The position numbers and the translations under genes are program-made. Positions 35,105 through 44,647 of a DNA stretch of 64,000 nucleotides are shown piece after piece. The DNA lies in assembly GCA_944390005.1 (NCBI GenBank), contig CALXOJ010000001.1:62001-126000 (forward strand), in the 5' to 3' direction. Below the pieces are notes generated by a model. The model saw only the letters and a list, made by a program, of their open reading frames with translations. It did no database searches and was not told where the DNA came from. Position 1 is the first letter of the stretch; the number at the start of each line of letters is the position of its first letter. This stretch comes from an uncultured Spirochaetota bacterium (GTDB lineage Bacteria > Spirochaetota > Spirochaetia > JAFGXN01).

Positions 35105-35672
35105 ATTCATCTTCAATGCGTTTGAGAATGCGTGCGGGAACGCCGCCGACTACGGTGAGAGGCGGCACATCCTTGGTAACGACGGCACCGGCAGCGATGA
35201 CCGCACCGTCGCCGATCTTAATTCCCGGCAGAAGAGTGGCGTGAGCGCCCACCCAAACGTTTTTCCCCAATACAATCGGTGCGGCCGACAAATCGGCGCG
35301 TTTTTCCGGATTGAGGGAGTGATTCAGCGTTGCGAAGACAACCTGATGGCCGATAAGGCATCCGTCGCCGATAACGACTCCTCCTTGATCTTGAAAACAG
35401 CACCCGGAATTAATGAAAACGTTTTTCCCGACGCTGATATTCTTTCCGAAGTCGGTGTAAATCGGCGGAAACAGAGAGAAGCTCTCATCAACCGGCTTGC
35501 CGATTAATTGCGAAAAAAGCAGACGCAGTTCTTCGCCTTCCGTCGCGGAATTGATTTGCGCCGTCAGACGGCGGGCTTCGGCCGCCGCTTCGTGCATAAA
35601 CTCATGAACAGAAGAGCCGGCGCGGATATACGGCTCCTTTTGAATCATCTCAACATACTCGTTTGCGTTCAT
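35103..35672 (-). CDS. Sugar O-acetyltransferase (LacA/Maa/NodL family)
   Basis: The 189-residue protein has an N-terminal helical Mac domain. A left-handed beta-helix of hexapeptide repeats follows ([26 protein letters not shown]), with the catalytic His in ATLNHSLNP and the end segment [20 protein letters not shown]. Enzymes of this family move acetyl from acetyl-CoA to sugar hydroxyls. The acceptor cannot be inferred. It has a GGGAGATTT ribosome site. Confidence 0.9.
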   Translation of the reverse strand: MNANEYVEMIQKEPYIRAGSSVHEFMHEAAAEARRLTAQINSATEGEELRLLFSQLIGKPVDESFSLFPPIYTDFGKNISVGKNVFINSGCCFQDQGGVVIGDGCLIGHQVVFATLNHSLNPEKRADLSAAPIVLGKNVWVGAHATLLPGIKIGDGAVIAAGAVVTKDVPPLTVVGGVPARILKRIEDE

Positions 35673-35815
35673 AAATCTCCCTGAACGCCGCTGCGGGCGT
35701 TTGTTGACAGTATGCGTCGATTTCCGGTTTGAGTCAAATACTTTAAAGCGATGAAGCGTTATGTCAAAAAAGCATTGCTGTTTCGTTATTTTTCGGGCGT
35801 CCCGGCTTCGCCGTC

Positions 35816-35883
35816 GGCGCCCTCCGAGCTCGGTCTGCCCGTCTGTCGACGGGCAGACGGGCTTGCGCCCCTCTCCGGGCGCC
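35816..35883. repeat. Large GC-rich nested inverted repeat
   Basis: The outer arms are GGCGCCC (35816-35822) and GGGCGCC (35877-35883). Inside lies a perfect 11-bp stem, GTCTGCCCGTC (35833-35843) with GACGGGCAGAC (35848-35858), around a 4-nt loop. The palindrome CCGAGCTCGG occupies 35824-35833. It lies in the 266-nt gap between the LysR and acetyltransferase genes. No T-tract follows, so it is not an ordinary terminator. The 63-codon open frame across it has no ribosome site and is probably not a gene. Confidence 0.6.
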
Positions 35884-35938
35884 TGACGCCTTCGGCAGCG
35901 CTTTGGGAACTTTTGCGAATCGGCTGCCTGAACGCGGT

Positions 35939-36823
35939 TTAAGGCTCGGCTGTCAACGGCTTGAGTTCATCAAGAAAAGCACGGGCGGCAGGTGAGAGAA
36001 CAGCAAATTTTTTCCAAACAAGATAGAGCGGAGAGAGCAGTTGCGGCTCCAGCGGGCGGAAACGAAGCTCACTTTCGCTTCCGACGTAGACAAGATTTTC
36101 AAGTGTCAGCGCGCATCCGACCCCTTCTTCCGTCAGCAGGGCGGCGTTGTAAATAAGATTGTAAACCGCTTTGATGTTCAGTTCCGAAAGCGGCCGCTGA
36201 AAAAACTTTTCAATCAGTTTTTCTTCCATAGATTGTTTCGAACAAATCAGCGGACGGCTGAGAAGATCTTCTTTTGTAACGCGCTCCAATTCAGTCAGAG
36301 GATCGTCTTTGCGGACAATTACGCCCCAGCGGTCGCTGCGGTTGAGCGGCAGGTTGTCATAGGCGGAGAGGTCGGCCGATTCAATGAGGACGGCAAAATC
36401 CAGTAATCCTTTGTCAAGCTTTTCGATGGTGTCAGGGGCGTCGCCGCTGGTGATGAGAATTCGGATGCGCGGATGTTTTTCCTGCATCGCTTTAACGGCT
36501 CGGGAGATGATTTTAAGTGAATACGATTCGGCACTGCCGATGGCAACCTCTCCTTCGATGTCGGAGGGAGTGGAGCGCAGCTCTTTCTCTGTCCGACGGT
36601 AAAGTCCAAGGATTTCCTCCGCCCGCTTCTGAAGCAGCTGCCCGGCGTCGGTTAGTGTCAGCTGCCGTTTTCCGCGAATAAATAGAGGCTTCCCGATTTC
36701 CCATTCGAGATTTTTTATTTGCCGCGTCAGGTTTGGCTGCGTAGTGTTGAGCAGTTCGGCAGCTTTTGTGATGTTTCTCTCTTTTGCTACGCCGAGAAAG
36801 TAGCGCAGTTCCCTGAATTCCAT
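35939..36823 (-). CDS. LysR-family transcriptional regulator
   Basis: The 294-residue protein has an N-terminal winged helix-turn-helix ([20 protein letters not shown], then [20 protein letters not shown]). A two-lobed periplasmic-binding-like effector domain follows. Family members sense small metabolites and usually regulate a neighbouring or divergent gene. Here murB is directly upstream in the same direction (8-nt gap) and the acetyltransferase is downstream. The target and effector are unknown. Confidence 0.93.
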   Translation of the reverse strand: MEFRELRYFLGVAKERNITKAAELLNTTQPNLTRQIKNLEWEIGKPLFIRGKRQLTLTDAGQLLQKRAEEILGLYRRTEKELRSTPSDIEGEVAIGSAESYSLKIISRAVKAMQEKHPRIRILITSGDAPDTIEKLDKGLLDFAVLIESADLSAYDNLPLNRSDRWGVIVRKDDPLTELERVTKEDLLSRPLICSKQSMEEKLIEKFFQRPLSELNIKAVYNLIYNAALLTEEGVGCALTLENLVYVGSESELRFRPLEPQLLSPLYLVWKKFAVLSPAARAFLDELKPLTAEP

Positions 36824-36831
36824 AGCATCTC

Positions 36832-37770
36832 CTAACGCGTTCGTTTGTTTTCTTCGGCGTTTTCAAAGTCGCCGACGAAGACTGTCTCCGGTTCGGGGCG
36901 GAGGCCGCAGTTTCGTTCGACGGTCTCTTCGACCGTTTCGATGAGGGAGAGGATATCGGCCGCCGCGGCGCCGCCGGTGTTGATGATGATGTTGCCGTGA
37001 TACGGGGCTATCTGAGCGCCGCCGCGGGTGAGACCGCGCAGACCGGTTTCGTCAATCAGCTGTCCGGTCGGTTTCCCGAAACGGCGGTCATTTTTAAAGA
37101 TACTGCCGGCGCTTGGAAAGCGAAAGTGCCCCTTTTGAATGCGGTCGCTTTCGGCGGCATTCATGGCGGCTTCTATTTGAATGCGGTTGCCCGGTTCAAG
37201 ACGGAAAACCGCCGAAAGAACGACGGTTCCGTTGTTTTGAAACGGCGAACGCTTGTATCCGAAGCTGCCGTCAGTCGGCAAAAGCGTGTGCGCACTGCCG
37301 TCGGTTTTCAGATAACGGACGGATTCCAGCACCTCCGCCGTCGACCGTTCATAGCAGCGGGCATTCATCCGCACGGCGCCGCCGACGCTTCCCGGCAATT
37401 TGTACAGGAATTCGAGACCGCTCAAGCCGGCGTTCAAGGCGGCAAGGCATACATCTTCAACCCTTGCGCCCGCTTCGGCCGTTATTCGGCAGCCGTCAAC
37501 GGCGATGCGCTTCAGCTTTTCCGTCGCAATAACCGGCTCTCGGATGCCTTTATCGGCGACAATGAGGTTGGTTCCTCCGCCAAGGACGAAGTACGGCGTC
37601 CGTTCGGCTGACAGAAGCCGCAGCACCCTCTGAAGTTCCATCTCTGACGCCGGAAAAATCACCAGATCGGCATTTCCTCCGACGTGAAACGAAGTCCGCT
37701 GCGCCATCGGCACATTCCGCCGCGTTTCAATGCCGTTGATTTTTTTTTCGAATTCCCGTAAATTGAACAT
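36832..37770 (-). CDS. murB: UDP-N-acetylenolpyruvoylglucosamine reductase MurB
   Basis: MurB is an FAD enzyme that makes UDP-N-acetylmuramate for peptidoglycan. The start at 37770 (MFNLREFEKK) gives 312 residues. A longer frame would run into the divergent cysS. FAD-site motifs are NVPMAQRTSFHVGGNADLV and VLGGGTNLIV. The catalytic Ser lies in FPSAGSIFKND and the C-terminal Glu in RPEPETVFVGDF. The absence of a Shine-Dalgarno and a -10 box 6 nt upstream suggest a leaderless mRNA. Confidence 0.95.
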   Translation of the reverse strand: MFNLREFEKKINGIETRRNVPMAQRTSFHVGGNADLVIFPASEMELQRVLRLLSAERTPYFVLGGGTNLIVADKGIREPVIATEKLKRIAVDGCRITAEAGARVEDVCLAALNAGLSGLEFLYKLPGSVGGAVRMNARCYERSTAEVLESVRYLKTDGSAHTLLPTDGSFGYKRSPFQNNGTVVLSAVFRLEPGNRIQIEAAMNAAESDRIQKGHFRFPSAGSIFKNDRRFGKPTGQLIDETGLRGLTRGGAQIAPYHGNIIINTGGAAAADILSLIETVEETVERNCGLRPEPETVFVGDFENAEENKRTR

Positions 37771-37776
37771 GGAGTC

Positions 37777-37805
37777 AGTATAACCGATTCTGCGGTTTTT
37801 TTCTA
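37777..37805 (-). promoter_or_regulatory. Promoter of murB, possibly leaderless
   Basis: Reverse strand: TAGAAA (37800-37805), 17 nt, TATACT (37777-37782), six bases before the ATG at 37770. Confidence 0.5.
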
Positions 37806-37824
37806 TTCTTTTGCGGAGAATGAG

Positions 37825-39255
37825 ATGGAGATTCGATTTTACAATACAATGTCGAGAAAAACGGAGATATTTGAGCCGATTGAGCCGATGAAGGTGAAGA
37901 TGTATGCCTGCGGGCCGACGGTTTATAATTACGCCCATATCGGTAATCTGCGCACCTATATTTTCGAAGATTTACTGAAACGGCTTTTCCTTCACGCCGG
38001 ATATGAAGTCAATCACGTGATGAACATCACCGATGTCGGCCACTTAACCGGTGACAACGACGACGGTGAAGATAAAATGGTTAAAAGCTCGCGTGAAAGC
38101 AGTCGGACGGTTCGGGAAATTGCTGATTTTTACACAAACGCCTTTTTTAACGACACCGACCGTCTTCACATTCTGCGGCCGACAACCGCCTGTAAAGCAA
38201 CCGATCATATCGACGATATGATCGCGCTGATTCAAACATTGGAAAAGAAAGGCTTTACTTACGAAGCCGGCGGCAACATTTATTTCAGCATCGATCGCTT
38301 TCCCGAATACGGTCGGTTGGCGCGGCTGGATTCTCAGCAGCTGCAGGCCGGAGCAAGGGTTTCCGTTGACGGAAACAAACGCAACCCACACGACTTCGTT
38401 TTGTGGTTTACTCGCTCAAAATACGAGAATCACGTTCTTCTGTGGGATTCTCCATGGGGGAAGGGGTATCCCGGCTGGCATATCGAATGCTCGGCAATGA
38501 GTATGAAGTACCTCGGTTCGCATTTTGACATCCATTGCGGCGGCATCGACCACATTCCTGTGCACCATACCAACGAAATTGCCCAATCCGAAGCCGCTTC
38601 CGGTGAAAAGTGGGTCGATTATTGGCTTCACGGTGAATTTTTGATTCTCGATAAAGGAAAAATGTCGAAGTCTTCAGGTTCGTTTCTGACGCTGCAGTCG
38701 CTGATTGACGCCGGATACGATCCGCTCGATTACCGTTGGTTTTGTCTCGGAGCGCACTACCGCAGTCAGCTGACCTTTTCTTTTGACGGCTTGAAAGCCG
38801 CCGCTTCCGCCCGCCGGAAACTTTTTACGCGCACTGCCGCCTTAAAAGCGGAATGCGCAGGCGCTGCCGTCGAAACTCCCGAAGGAAAGGCGCACAGTGA
38901 CCGTTTTTGGCGTGCAGCCGCCGACGATTTAAACCTGCCGAAAGCGTTGGCTTCCGTCTGGGCGCTGCTGAAAGATGAAACCGTTTCTCCTTCCGGCAAA
39001 CTGGCCGCTCTTTACTCGATGGATGAAATTCTCGGACTCGGATTGAGAGAGTCAATCGAAGCCGCCGATCCTCCGTCCGTTTCCGCCGAAGAGAAAGCCC
39101 GCATCGAGGGACTTTTAGCGCAGCGCCGCGAAGCGAAGGCTGCCCGCGACTTTGCCCGAGCCGATGAAATACGCGATCGTCTGGCTGCTGAAGGAATCCG
39201 CATTCGGGACACCGCCGAAACCACATTGTGGGAAAAAATCGGCGGCGGAATGTAA
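37825..39255 (+). CDS. cysS: Cysteinyl-tRNA synthetase
   Basis: This enzyme charges tRNA-Cys. The 476-residue class I enzyme has the HIGH-type motif in AHIGNLRTYIFEDLL and zinc ligands including Cys in MYACGPTVYN, GWHIECSAMS and the His of DHIPVHHTNE. The KMSKS loop is GKMSKSSGSF. The C-terminal anticodon-binding helices end near RLAAEGIRIRDT. GGAG precedes the second of two close ATGs, which is used here. Confidence 0.97.
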   Translation: MEIRFYNTMSRKTEIFEPIEPMKVKMYACGPTVYNYAHIGNLRTYIFEDLLKRLFLHAGYEVNHVMNITDVGHLTGDNDDGEDKMVKSSRESSRTVREIADFYTNAFFNDTDRLHILRPTTACKATDHIDDMIALIQTLEKKGFTYEAGGNIYFSIDRFPEYGRLARLDSQQLQAGARVSVDGNKRNPHDFVLWFTRSKYENHVLLWDSPWGKGYPGWHIECSAMSMKYLGSHFDIHCGGIDHIPVHHTNEIAQSEAASGEKWVDYWLHGEFLILDKGKMSKSSGSFLTLQSLIDAGYDPLDYRWFCLGAHYRSQLTFSFDGLKAAASARRKLFTRTAALKAECAGAAVETPEGKAHSDRFWRAAADDLNLPKALASVWALLKDETVSPSGKLAALYSMDEILGLGLRESIEAADPPSVSAEEKARIEGLLAQRREAKAARDFARADEIRDRLAAEGIRIRDTAETTLWEKIGGGM

Positions 39256-39292
39256 CCTTTTCTCTGTTCAGGTATTTTAGAAAGGAAGCAGA

Positions 39293-39790
39293 ATGGGAAT
39301 TCGAATCGATTATGATGCGCTTTACTTCGGTTTTTTGCCGATTTTGCTGAAAGTGGCGCTCAATGTTGTGCACGACATGGAGACGGCAGAAGAGATTTGT
39401 CAGGAAGCGTTTATCCGCCTTTTTGAGCGGAAAATTCCGTTTTCCAAAGAGGAAGAGGTGCGTTTCTGGTTGATTCGAGTGGTCAAAAACCTCAGTTTGA
39501 ACGTTTTTCGTAAGCGGAAGAACGAGGCGGCCGCCGTCGAAAAGCTGCAGCAGATTCACCGTTCAGCGGCTCCATCAGCGGAAGAGCTTTTTTCTGCCGA
39601 GGAGGAGAAACGGCGTTTCCGTGAAGCTGTCGATTCGCTTCCCGATAAATGGAAAGAGGTGTTGATTTTGAAGGAATTCGGTGAAATGAATTACAAAGAG
39701 ATTGCCAAAACACTTCGCATTTCTGAGTCTAATGTAAAAGTGCGGGTTTTTCGGGCAAAAGAAAAGCTTGCCGAGATTTTAAATAGTTAG
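39293..39790 (+). CDS. ECF-family RNA polymerase sigma factor
   Basis: The 165-residue protein has sigma region 2 (ETAEEICQEAFIRLFERKI, RFWLIRVVKNLSLNVFRKRK) and region 4 (LPDKWKEVLILKEFGEMNYK, then EIAKTLRISESNVKVRVFRA). There is no region 1 or 3. ECF factors respond to envelope or stress signals through a linked anti-sigma factor. Here a zinc-finger, single-span anti-sigma factor begins 9 nt downstream. A strong AAGGAAG site precedes the ATG. Confidence 0.93.
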   Translation: MGIRIDYDALYFGFLPILLKVALNVVHDMETAEEICQEAFIRLFERKIPFSKEEEVRFWLIRVVKNLSLNVFRKRKNEAAAVEKLQQIHRSAAPSAEELFSAEEEKRRFREAVDSLPDKWKEVLILKEFGEMNYKEIAKTLRISESNVKVRVFRAKEKLAEILNS

Positions 39791-39799
39791 GGGGCGGGT

Positions 39800-40267
39800 A
39801 TGTGTTTGGAAAAAGACATGATTTCGGCTTATTGCGACGGAGAGACATCGGGAAAAGTGAAAGCGCTGATTGAAGCGCATTTGAGCGAATGTGCCGAATG
39901 CCGCCGCATTGCAGAAACTTACCGCTTCGTTTCGCAGACTGTCCGCCGCTGCGGCGAAGAGCCGGATGCGGCGAAAGTGCGCGCTTTTGCCGATCGTCTC
40001 CGAACCTTGAATAAAAAACCTGCTCCCGTTCGTCTGATGATTCATGTCCCCGTGCTTCGAGCGGCTGTTTTTCTTTTTATCGCCCTTTTGGCGTTTACAT
40101 TTATTCTGTTTTCCGTTATAATTTTTGCCGGAGGAAGCCGCAACGGAGAAGCGGTGATGGCTTCGGCGCCGACCGAAAGAGTCGACCCCGAACCGACGGA
40201 GCGGGAAACGGCGCCGTTTCCGATGTTCCGCCCGGATAACCGCAACCTGAGAACGGTTGATTACTGA
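39800..40267 (+). CDS. Zinc-finger transmembrane anti-sigma factor
   Basis: The 155-residue protein has a ZAS-type zinc motif at the N-terminus (HLSECAEC, the H-x3-C-x2-C pattern). One membrane span lies at about residues 85-112, and a short Pro/Glu-rich periplasmic tail follows. It should hold the ECF sigma factor at the inner face of the membrane until a periplasmic signal arrives. It is followed after 2 nt by the IPT/pseudo-transglutaminase gene, so all three are one unit. Confidence 0.88.
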   Translation: MCLEKDMISAYCDGETSGKVKALIEAHLSECAECRRIAETYRFVSQTVRRCGEEPDAAKVRAFADRLRTLNKKPAPVRLMIHVPVLRAAVFLFIALLAFTFILFSVIIFAGGSRNGEAVMASAPTERVDPEPTERETAPFPMFRPDNRNLRTVDY

Positions 40268-40269
40268 AG

Positions 40270-41913
40270 GTGAAGGCTCGGCAGAATCGAGACGCAGAAC
40301 ATCATCCGGTTGTTCATTTGAAGCGAACCAAATATCTTTTTTCTCTTTTAAAAAAACGCAACGTCATCGTGTCGCTGGCGGTTTTTTTTGTTTCGTTTGC
40401 TGTCTTTTTGGCGGTCTACATTTTCAGCCGCAATACGCCTTATATTTTTTCGATTTCTCCGGAAGTGGCGATGCCGGACGAGCTTCTGACGGTGCGCGGT
40501 CTTTTTTTCGGAAAGGAACGAGGCACGTCTTCCGTTTATTTTTCTGATCTCAAAGTTCCCGGTTCCGCTTATGAAAAGTGGAGCAGTCGTGAAATCATAT
40601 TGCGGGTGCCGGAAGGCGTTGATGTTGGACCGGTGCGGGTTCGCAACAGTTACGGATTCAGCAACGGAATTCTTTTTACGGGACAGGATGCGATTCCCAT
40701 CATTACCGCGAATGCACGCGTGACGGCAGAGGCTCCGTCGGTCGTTTCTTTGGATCCGATTGAACCGATCGCCGGCGAAGAGGTCACGCTTAACGGGCGC
40801 AGTTTCGGAGAGGCAGGCGCCGTCGAACGGGTGAATTTTTTTTCCGATGACGGCAGAAGGGCGGAGGTCTTATCTGCCGATGCGCTGCTGTGGTCGACTG
40901 AAACGATTCGGATTGTCATGCCGGACGGCTTTCCGGACGGAGGGTTTTTGACGGTTGCGACGCGCTACGGGGAATCTTCTCGGTTTGAATTCCGCACGGA
41001 TATTTCTGCCGTAAAGATGATTTTTGGCGAGAGTCTGAAAGTTCAGGCTGATCTATCCGTTTCGGCGGTTAATAACGGTTCGCAGCGGTCAACGGCGGTT
41101 TTTGTGCTGCCGACTGTGACGGTCGGGTTCCGACAGCAGCCGGTTCCTTTGAAGGGCGGACGGCCCCTCATTGTCGAAGGGCGGGAATTTCGAATTTTCA
41201 GAGATGAAATCAAAGCATCCGGGCAAAACGGCGCACGGTTGTCGATGAATGTCAAATTAAGTTCGGTTGCTTTCGAGCCGATTAAAGATGCTTTTTTTGC
41301 CGATTGCGGCGGGCAAGCTGATTTGCAGCAGGTAATGCCGCTGATTCAACCGATTGCGCAAGAGTTTATCGGAGGGAGGATGACATTAGCTGTCTTTGTT
41401 GCAGAATTGCGGCGGCTGTTTGACGAAAACTTCCGCTTTGAGAGAATTTCATCTGCTGAAAACGAAGGCGCGGAACGGCCGCCGTTTGCCGAAAGCCGCG
41501 TTGGAGATGCGTTTGAGTTTGCTGATCTTTTTGCCGAAACACTGAGGCACGTTGGGGTTGAGGCCTCGAGCGTTTTTGGTTATTATTTAACGGAATCGGG
41601 AGAGGCTGTCGAACACGCATGGGTGCGTTACCGTTATCCGCACTTCGGTTTTATTGATACAGATCCGACGGCGGCGCAAAACGGGTTTAACGATCGGTTT
41701 GTGTCAGAACACGACGGGGCGGGGGCTGTCAGCTGCCGTTATTGGGAATTTTTCGATGACAGTTGTCGGCTGCCGCGGCAGTTTTATCGCGGATTTCCCG
41801 TTGCGGCGGAAGAGGGGGTCTTTTCACGGCAGCAGTTCTATGCCGAAACGGAAGATGATCTTCGAAATTTTGAATTTTCGCCGCCGACGCTGACCGACAT
41901 AAAATTCCGATGA
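40270..41913 (+). CDS. Membrane-anchored IPT/TIG protein with inactive-looking transglutaminase-like domain
   Basis: GTG start at 40270, 2 nt after the anti-sigma stop. The 547-residue protein has a basic N-terminus and one span (about 31-52). Two IPT/TIG-type beta domains follow (about 56-135, starting SISPEVAMPDELLTVRG; about 152-243, VVSLDPIEPIAGEEVTLNGR). A middle domain without match comes next. A transglutaminase-like fold spans about 375-480. In that fold the nucleophile Cys position of GDCxxFA is Ala414 (GDAFEFADLF), whereas His449 and Asp465 (EHAWVRYRYPHFGFIDTDP) remain. It is probably a binding or scaffolding module rather than an enzyme. Role with the ECF pair is inferred. Confidence 0.8.
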   Translation: MKARQNRDAEHHPVVHLKRTKYLFSLLKKRNVIVSLAVFFVSFAVFLAVYIFSRNTPYIFSISPEVAMPDELLTVRGLFFGKERGTSSVYFSDLKVPGSAYEKWSSREIILRVPEGVDVGPVRVRNSYGFSNGILFTGQDAIPIITANARVTAEAPSVVSLDPIEPIAGEEVTLNGRSFGEAGAVERVNFFSDDGRRAEVLSADALLWSTETIRIVMPDGFPDGGFLTVATRYGESSRFEFRTDISAVKMIFGESLKVQADLSVSAVNNGSQRSTAVFVLPTVTVGFRQQPVPLKGGRPLIVEGREFRIFRDEIKASGQNGARLSMNVKLSSVAFEPIKDAFFADCGGQADLQQVMPLIQPIAQEFIGGRMTLAVFVAELRRLFDENFRFERISSAENEGAERPPFAESRVGDAFEFADLFAETLRHVGVEASSVFGYYLTESGEAVEHAWVRYRYPHFGFIDTDPTAAQNGFNDRFVSEHDGAGAVSCRYWEFFDDSCRLPRQFYRGFPVAAEEGVFSRQQFYAETEDDLRNFEFSPPTLTDIKFR

Positions 41914-41988
41914 GAATCGACTGTCAATAAAGAAAGCGGTTTTTGAACATCCGCAAAATAAGCAACATTGCCATGGGGGAATGAATCA

Positions 41989-44622
41989 ATGATTGAAATG
42001 GAAAAAACGTACAATCCGAGGGATTTTGAAGAGAAAATTTATCAACTTTGGGAAGATAGAGGGAAATTCCGTCCGTCGGATTCTTCAAAAAAACCGTTTG
42101 TCGTTGTCATTCCTCCTCCGAATGTAACCGGAATCCTTCACATGGGGCACGGCCTGAACAATTCGTTGCAGGATATTCTGGTCCGCTACCACCGTATGCT
42201 TGGCGAACCGACGCTGTGGGTTCCGGGAACCGATCACGCCGGAATTGCCACTCAAAACGTTGTTGAGCGGCAGCTGAAAAAAGAGGGGCTGACGAAAGAC
42301 GATCTTGGTCGGGATGCGTTTTTGGAACGGACATGGAAGGTCAAGGAAAAGCATCATGAAGTGATTGTTCGACAGCTGAAAAAAATCGGCTGTTCCTGTG
42401 ATTGGTCTCGTGAACGGTTTACGATGGACAGCGGTCTTTCCCGCGCCGTCCGAGAAGTTTTTGTCTCATTGTATGAACGGGGATTGATTTACCGCGGAGA
42501 ATATTTGGTTAATTACTGCACATCCTGCGGGACGGCGCTGGCCGATGACGAAGTGGAACATGAAGAAGAACCGGGTAAGCTTTACCGGATTCGTTACCCT
42601 TACAGCGACGGCGGCGGCGAATTGGTTGTAGCGACGACCCGTCCCGAAACGCTTTACGGAGATACGGCTGTGGCTGTTCACCCGGAAGATCCGCGCTACG
42701 CCGATTTGATCGGCAAGACCGTCGTTTTGCCGCTGACAGGCCGCTCGATTCCCGTGATTGCCGACGCTTACGTTGATCGGGAGTTCGGTTCCGGTGCAGT
42801 TAAAATTACGCCTGCACACGATCCGAACGACTGGGAAATCGGCTGCCGCCACGGTTTGCCGCGTATCAATTTGCTGACGCCCGACGGAAGGCTAAACGAA
42901 AACGCGCCGGCCTTCGTTCAGGGAAAAACCGTCGCAGAAGCCCGTGAATTGACCGTTGAAGCTCTGAAGCAAAAAGGGTTTTTTATCGATGCGGTTGACC
43001 TTCCTCATCAAGTCGGACACTGTTATCGCTGCCATACGATTGTCGAACCGTATATGTCGAATCAATGGTTCGTGAAAATGAAACCGTTGGCGCAAAAGGC
43101 ACTTGCGGCATGGGAAAACGGCGATATTCGGTTTTTCCCAAAAAAATGGGAGAATACATACCGCCACTGGTTGGAGAACATCCGTGACTGGTGTATTTCC
43201 CGTCAATTGTGGTGGGGGCATCGGATTCCCGTGTGGTATTGCCGAGAGTGCGGCAAGATGATTGTCTCTCGGACGGATATCGAAAGTTGTCCCGAATGCG
43301 GTTCCGGTGAAGTAAAACAGGATGAAGATGTTCTGGATACTTGGTTTTCATCGTGGTTGTGGCCGTTTTCGACTCTCGGTTGGCCGGAAAAGACGGCTGA
43401 TTTGCAGAGATTTTATCCGACTTCGGTGCTGGTCACGGCTTACGATATTATCTTTTTTTGGGTCTCTCGTATGATTATGGCGGGATTGGAGTTCATGGGA
43501 GAAGTTCCGTTTAAAGATATTTACATCCATCAGTTGGTTCGGGATAAACAGGGACGGAAAATGAGTAAATCCCTGGGGAACGGAATCGATCCGCTTGAAA
43601 TCGTCGAAGAATACGGCGCTGATGCGCTTAAATTTACGCTGGCTTACATGTCTTCTCAAGGACAGGATATTCTGATCGATAAAGATTCGTTTAAAATCGG
43701 CGCTAAGTTTGCCAATAAGATTTGGAACGCTTCCCGTTATATTCTTTCATCTGTCGATGATGATGACTGCGGCGATGTTCCGGAATTCGGCGTTTACGAC
43801 AACTGGATTGAAACTCGCCTCCATGCGGCAGCCGAAGCCGTCGCAGCGGCCATGCACGACTACAAATTCAATGAGGCGGCGCACGCGGTTTATGAATATT
43901 TTTGGAACGATTTTTGCGATTGGTACATCGAAATTTCCAAATTGGAGTTTTACGACGCCGACGAAGCGAAAGCCCGTCGTGCGAAGCGCAAATTGCTGTA
44001 TTTTATGGAAAAATCGCTGCGTTTGATGCACCCGTTTTTGCCGTTTATTACCGAGGAAATTTATGCCAAACTGCCGGATTCGGTTCGTTATCCGATGCTG
44101 ATTGATGCTCCGTTTCCGTCGGAGTGCGAAGCAGCTGTCGGAGCTGCGGCTCCGGTAACGGCTCTTCAGGAAGCGATCCGCGCTGTGAGAACAGCCCGCA
44201 GCGAGTTTACAATTCCTCCCGATACAAAAATCCGTGTTGCCGTCAGATGCGATGCTACGTCCGGGCTAACGGAGTTTTTCAAAAACGAACAGCCGCTTTT
44301 TTCTCATTTCGTAAAAGCTTCCGATTTAACAGTTACCGAAGGAGCGGTTGACTCAAAGGGCGCCGTTTCGATCATCGGAAACGGGTTTGAAGTGTTTGTC
44401 TACATCCGTGATGCCGTTGACGCGGTTAAAGAGGCGGAGAAGATGCGGAAGGAAATTGAAAAAACCGAAGCGTTTATCGAAAGAACAAAGGTTCGTCATT
44501 CCAACGAAAACTATCTTTCAAAAGCGCCCCGTCAGGTCATTGAAAAAGAGAAAGCGTCGTTAGAGGAAGCCGAGATTCGATTAAGAAAACTGAAAAAAAA
44601 TCTTGAATTATTCGGCGAATAG
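41989..44622 (+). CDS. valS: Valyl-tRNA synthetase
   Basis: This enzyme charges tRNA-Val. The ATG at 41989 is preceded by GGGGGA at a proper distance and is preferred to an upstream TTG. The 877-residue class I enzyme has PPPNVTGILHMGHGLNNS (HIGH type, near residue 51) and an editing domain (TTRPETLYGDTAVAVHP). The KMSKS loop is GRKMSKSLGNG, and a C-terminal coiled coil follows. Length and domain order are normal. Confidence 0.97.
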   Translation: MIEMEKTYNPRDFEEKIYQLWEDRGKFRPSDSSKKPFVVVIPPPNVTGILHMGHGLNNSLQDILVRYHRMLGEPTLWVPGTDHAGIATQNVVERQLKKEGLTKDDLGRDAFLERTWKVKEKHHEVIVRQLKKIGCSCDWSRERFTMDSGLSRAVREVFVSLYERGLIYRGEYLVNYCTSCGTALADDEVEHEEEPGKLYRIRYPYSDGGGELVVATTRPETLYGDTAVAVHPEDPRYADLIGKTVVLPLTGRSIPVIADAYVDREFGSGAVKITPAHDPNDWEIGCRHGLPRINLLTPDGRLNENAPAFVQGKTVAEARELTVEALKQKGFFIDAVDLPHQVGHCYRCHTIVEPYMSNQWFVKMKPLAQKALAAWENGDIRFFPKKWENTYRHWLENIRDWCISRQLWWGHRIPVWYCRECGKMIVSRTDIESCPECGSGEVKQDEDVLDTWFSSWLWPFSTLGWPEKTADLQRFYPTSVLVTAYDIIFFWVSRMIMAGLEFMGEVPFKDIYIHQLVRDKQGRKMSKSLGNGIDPLEIVEEYGADALKFTLAYMSSQGQDILIDKDSFKIGAKFANKIWNASRYILSSVDDDDCGDVPEFGVYDNWIETRLHAAAEAVAAAMHDYKFNEAAHAVYEYFWNDFCDWYIEISKLEFYDADEAKARRAKRKLLYFMEKSLRLMHPFLPFITEEIYAKLPDSVRYPMLIDAPFPSECEAAVGAAAPVTALQEAIRAVRTARSEFTIPPDTKIRVAVRCDATSGLTEFFKNEQPLFSHFVKASDLTVTEGAVDSKGAVSIIGNGFEVFVYIRDAVDAVKEAEKMRKEIEKTEAFIERTKVRHSNENYLSKAPRQVIEKEKASLEEAEIRLRKLKKNLELFGE

Positions 44623-44647
44623 ATTTATAATAAGATTTGAGGATAAG

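Noticed and set aside
35751-35942. 63-codon forward frame across the large inverted repeat
   Set aside because: No ribosome site precedes it, and its sequence is dictated by the palindromic repeat.
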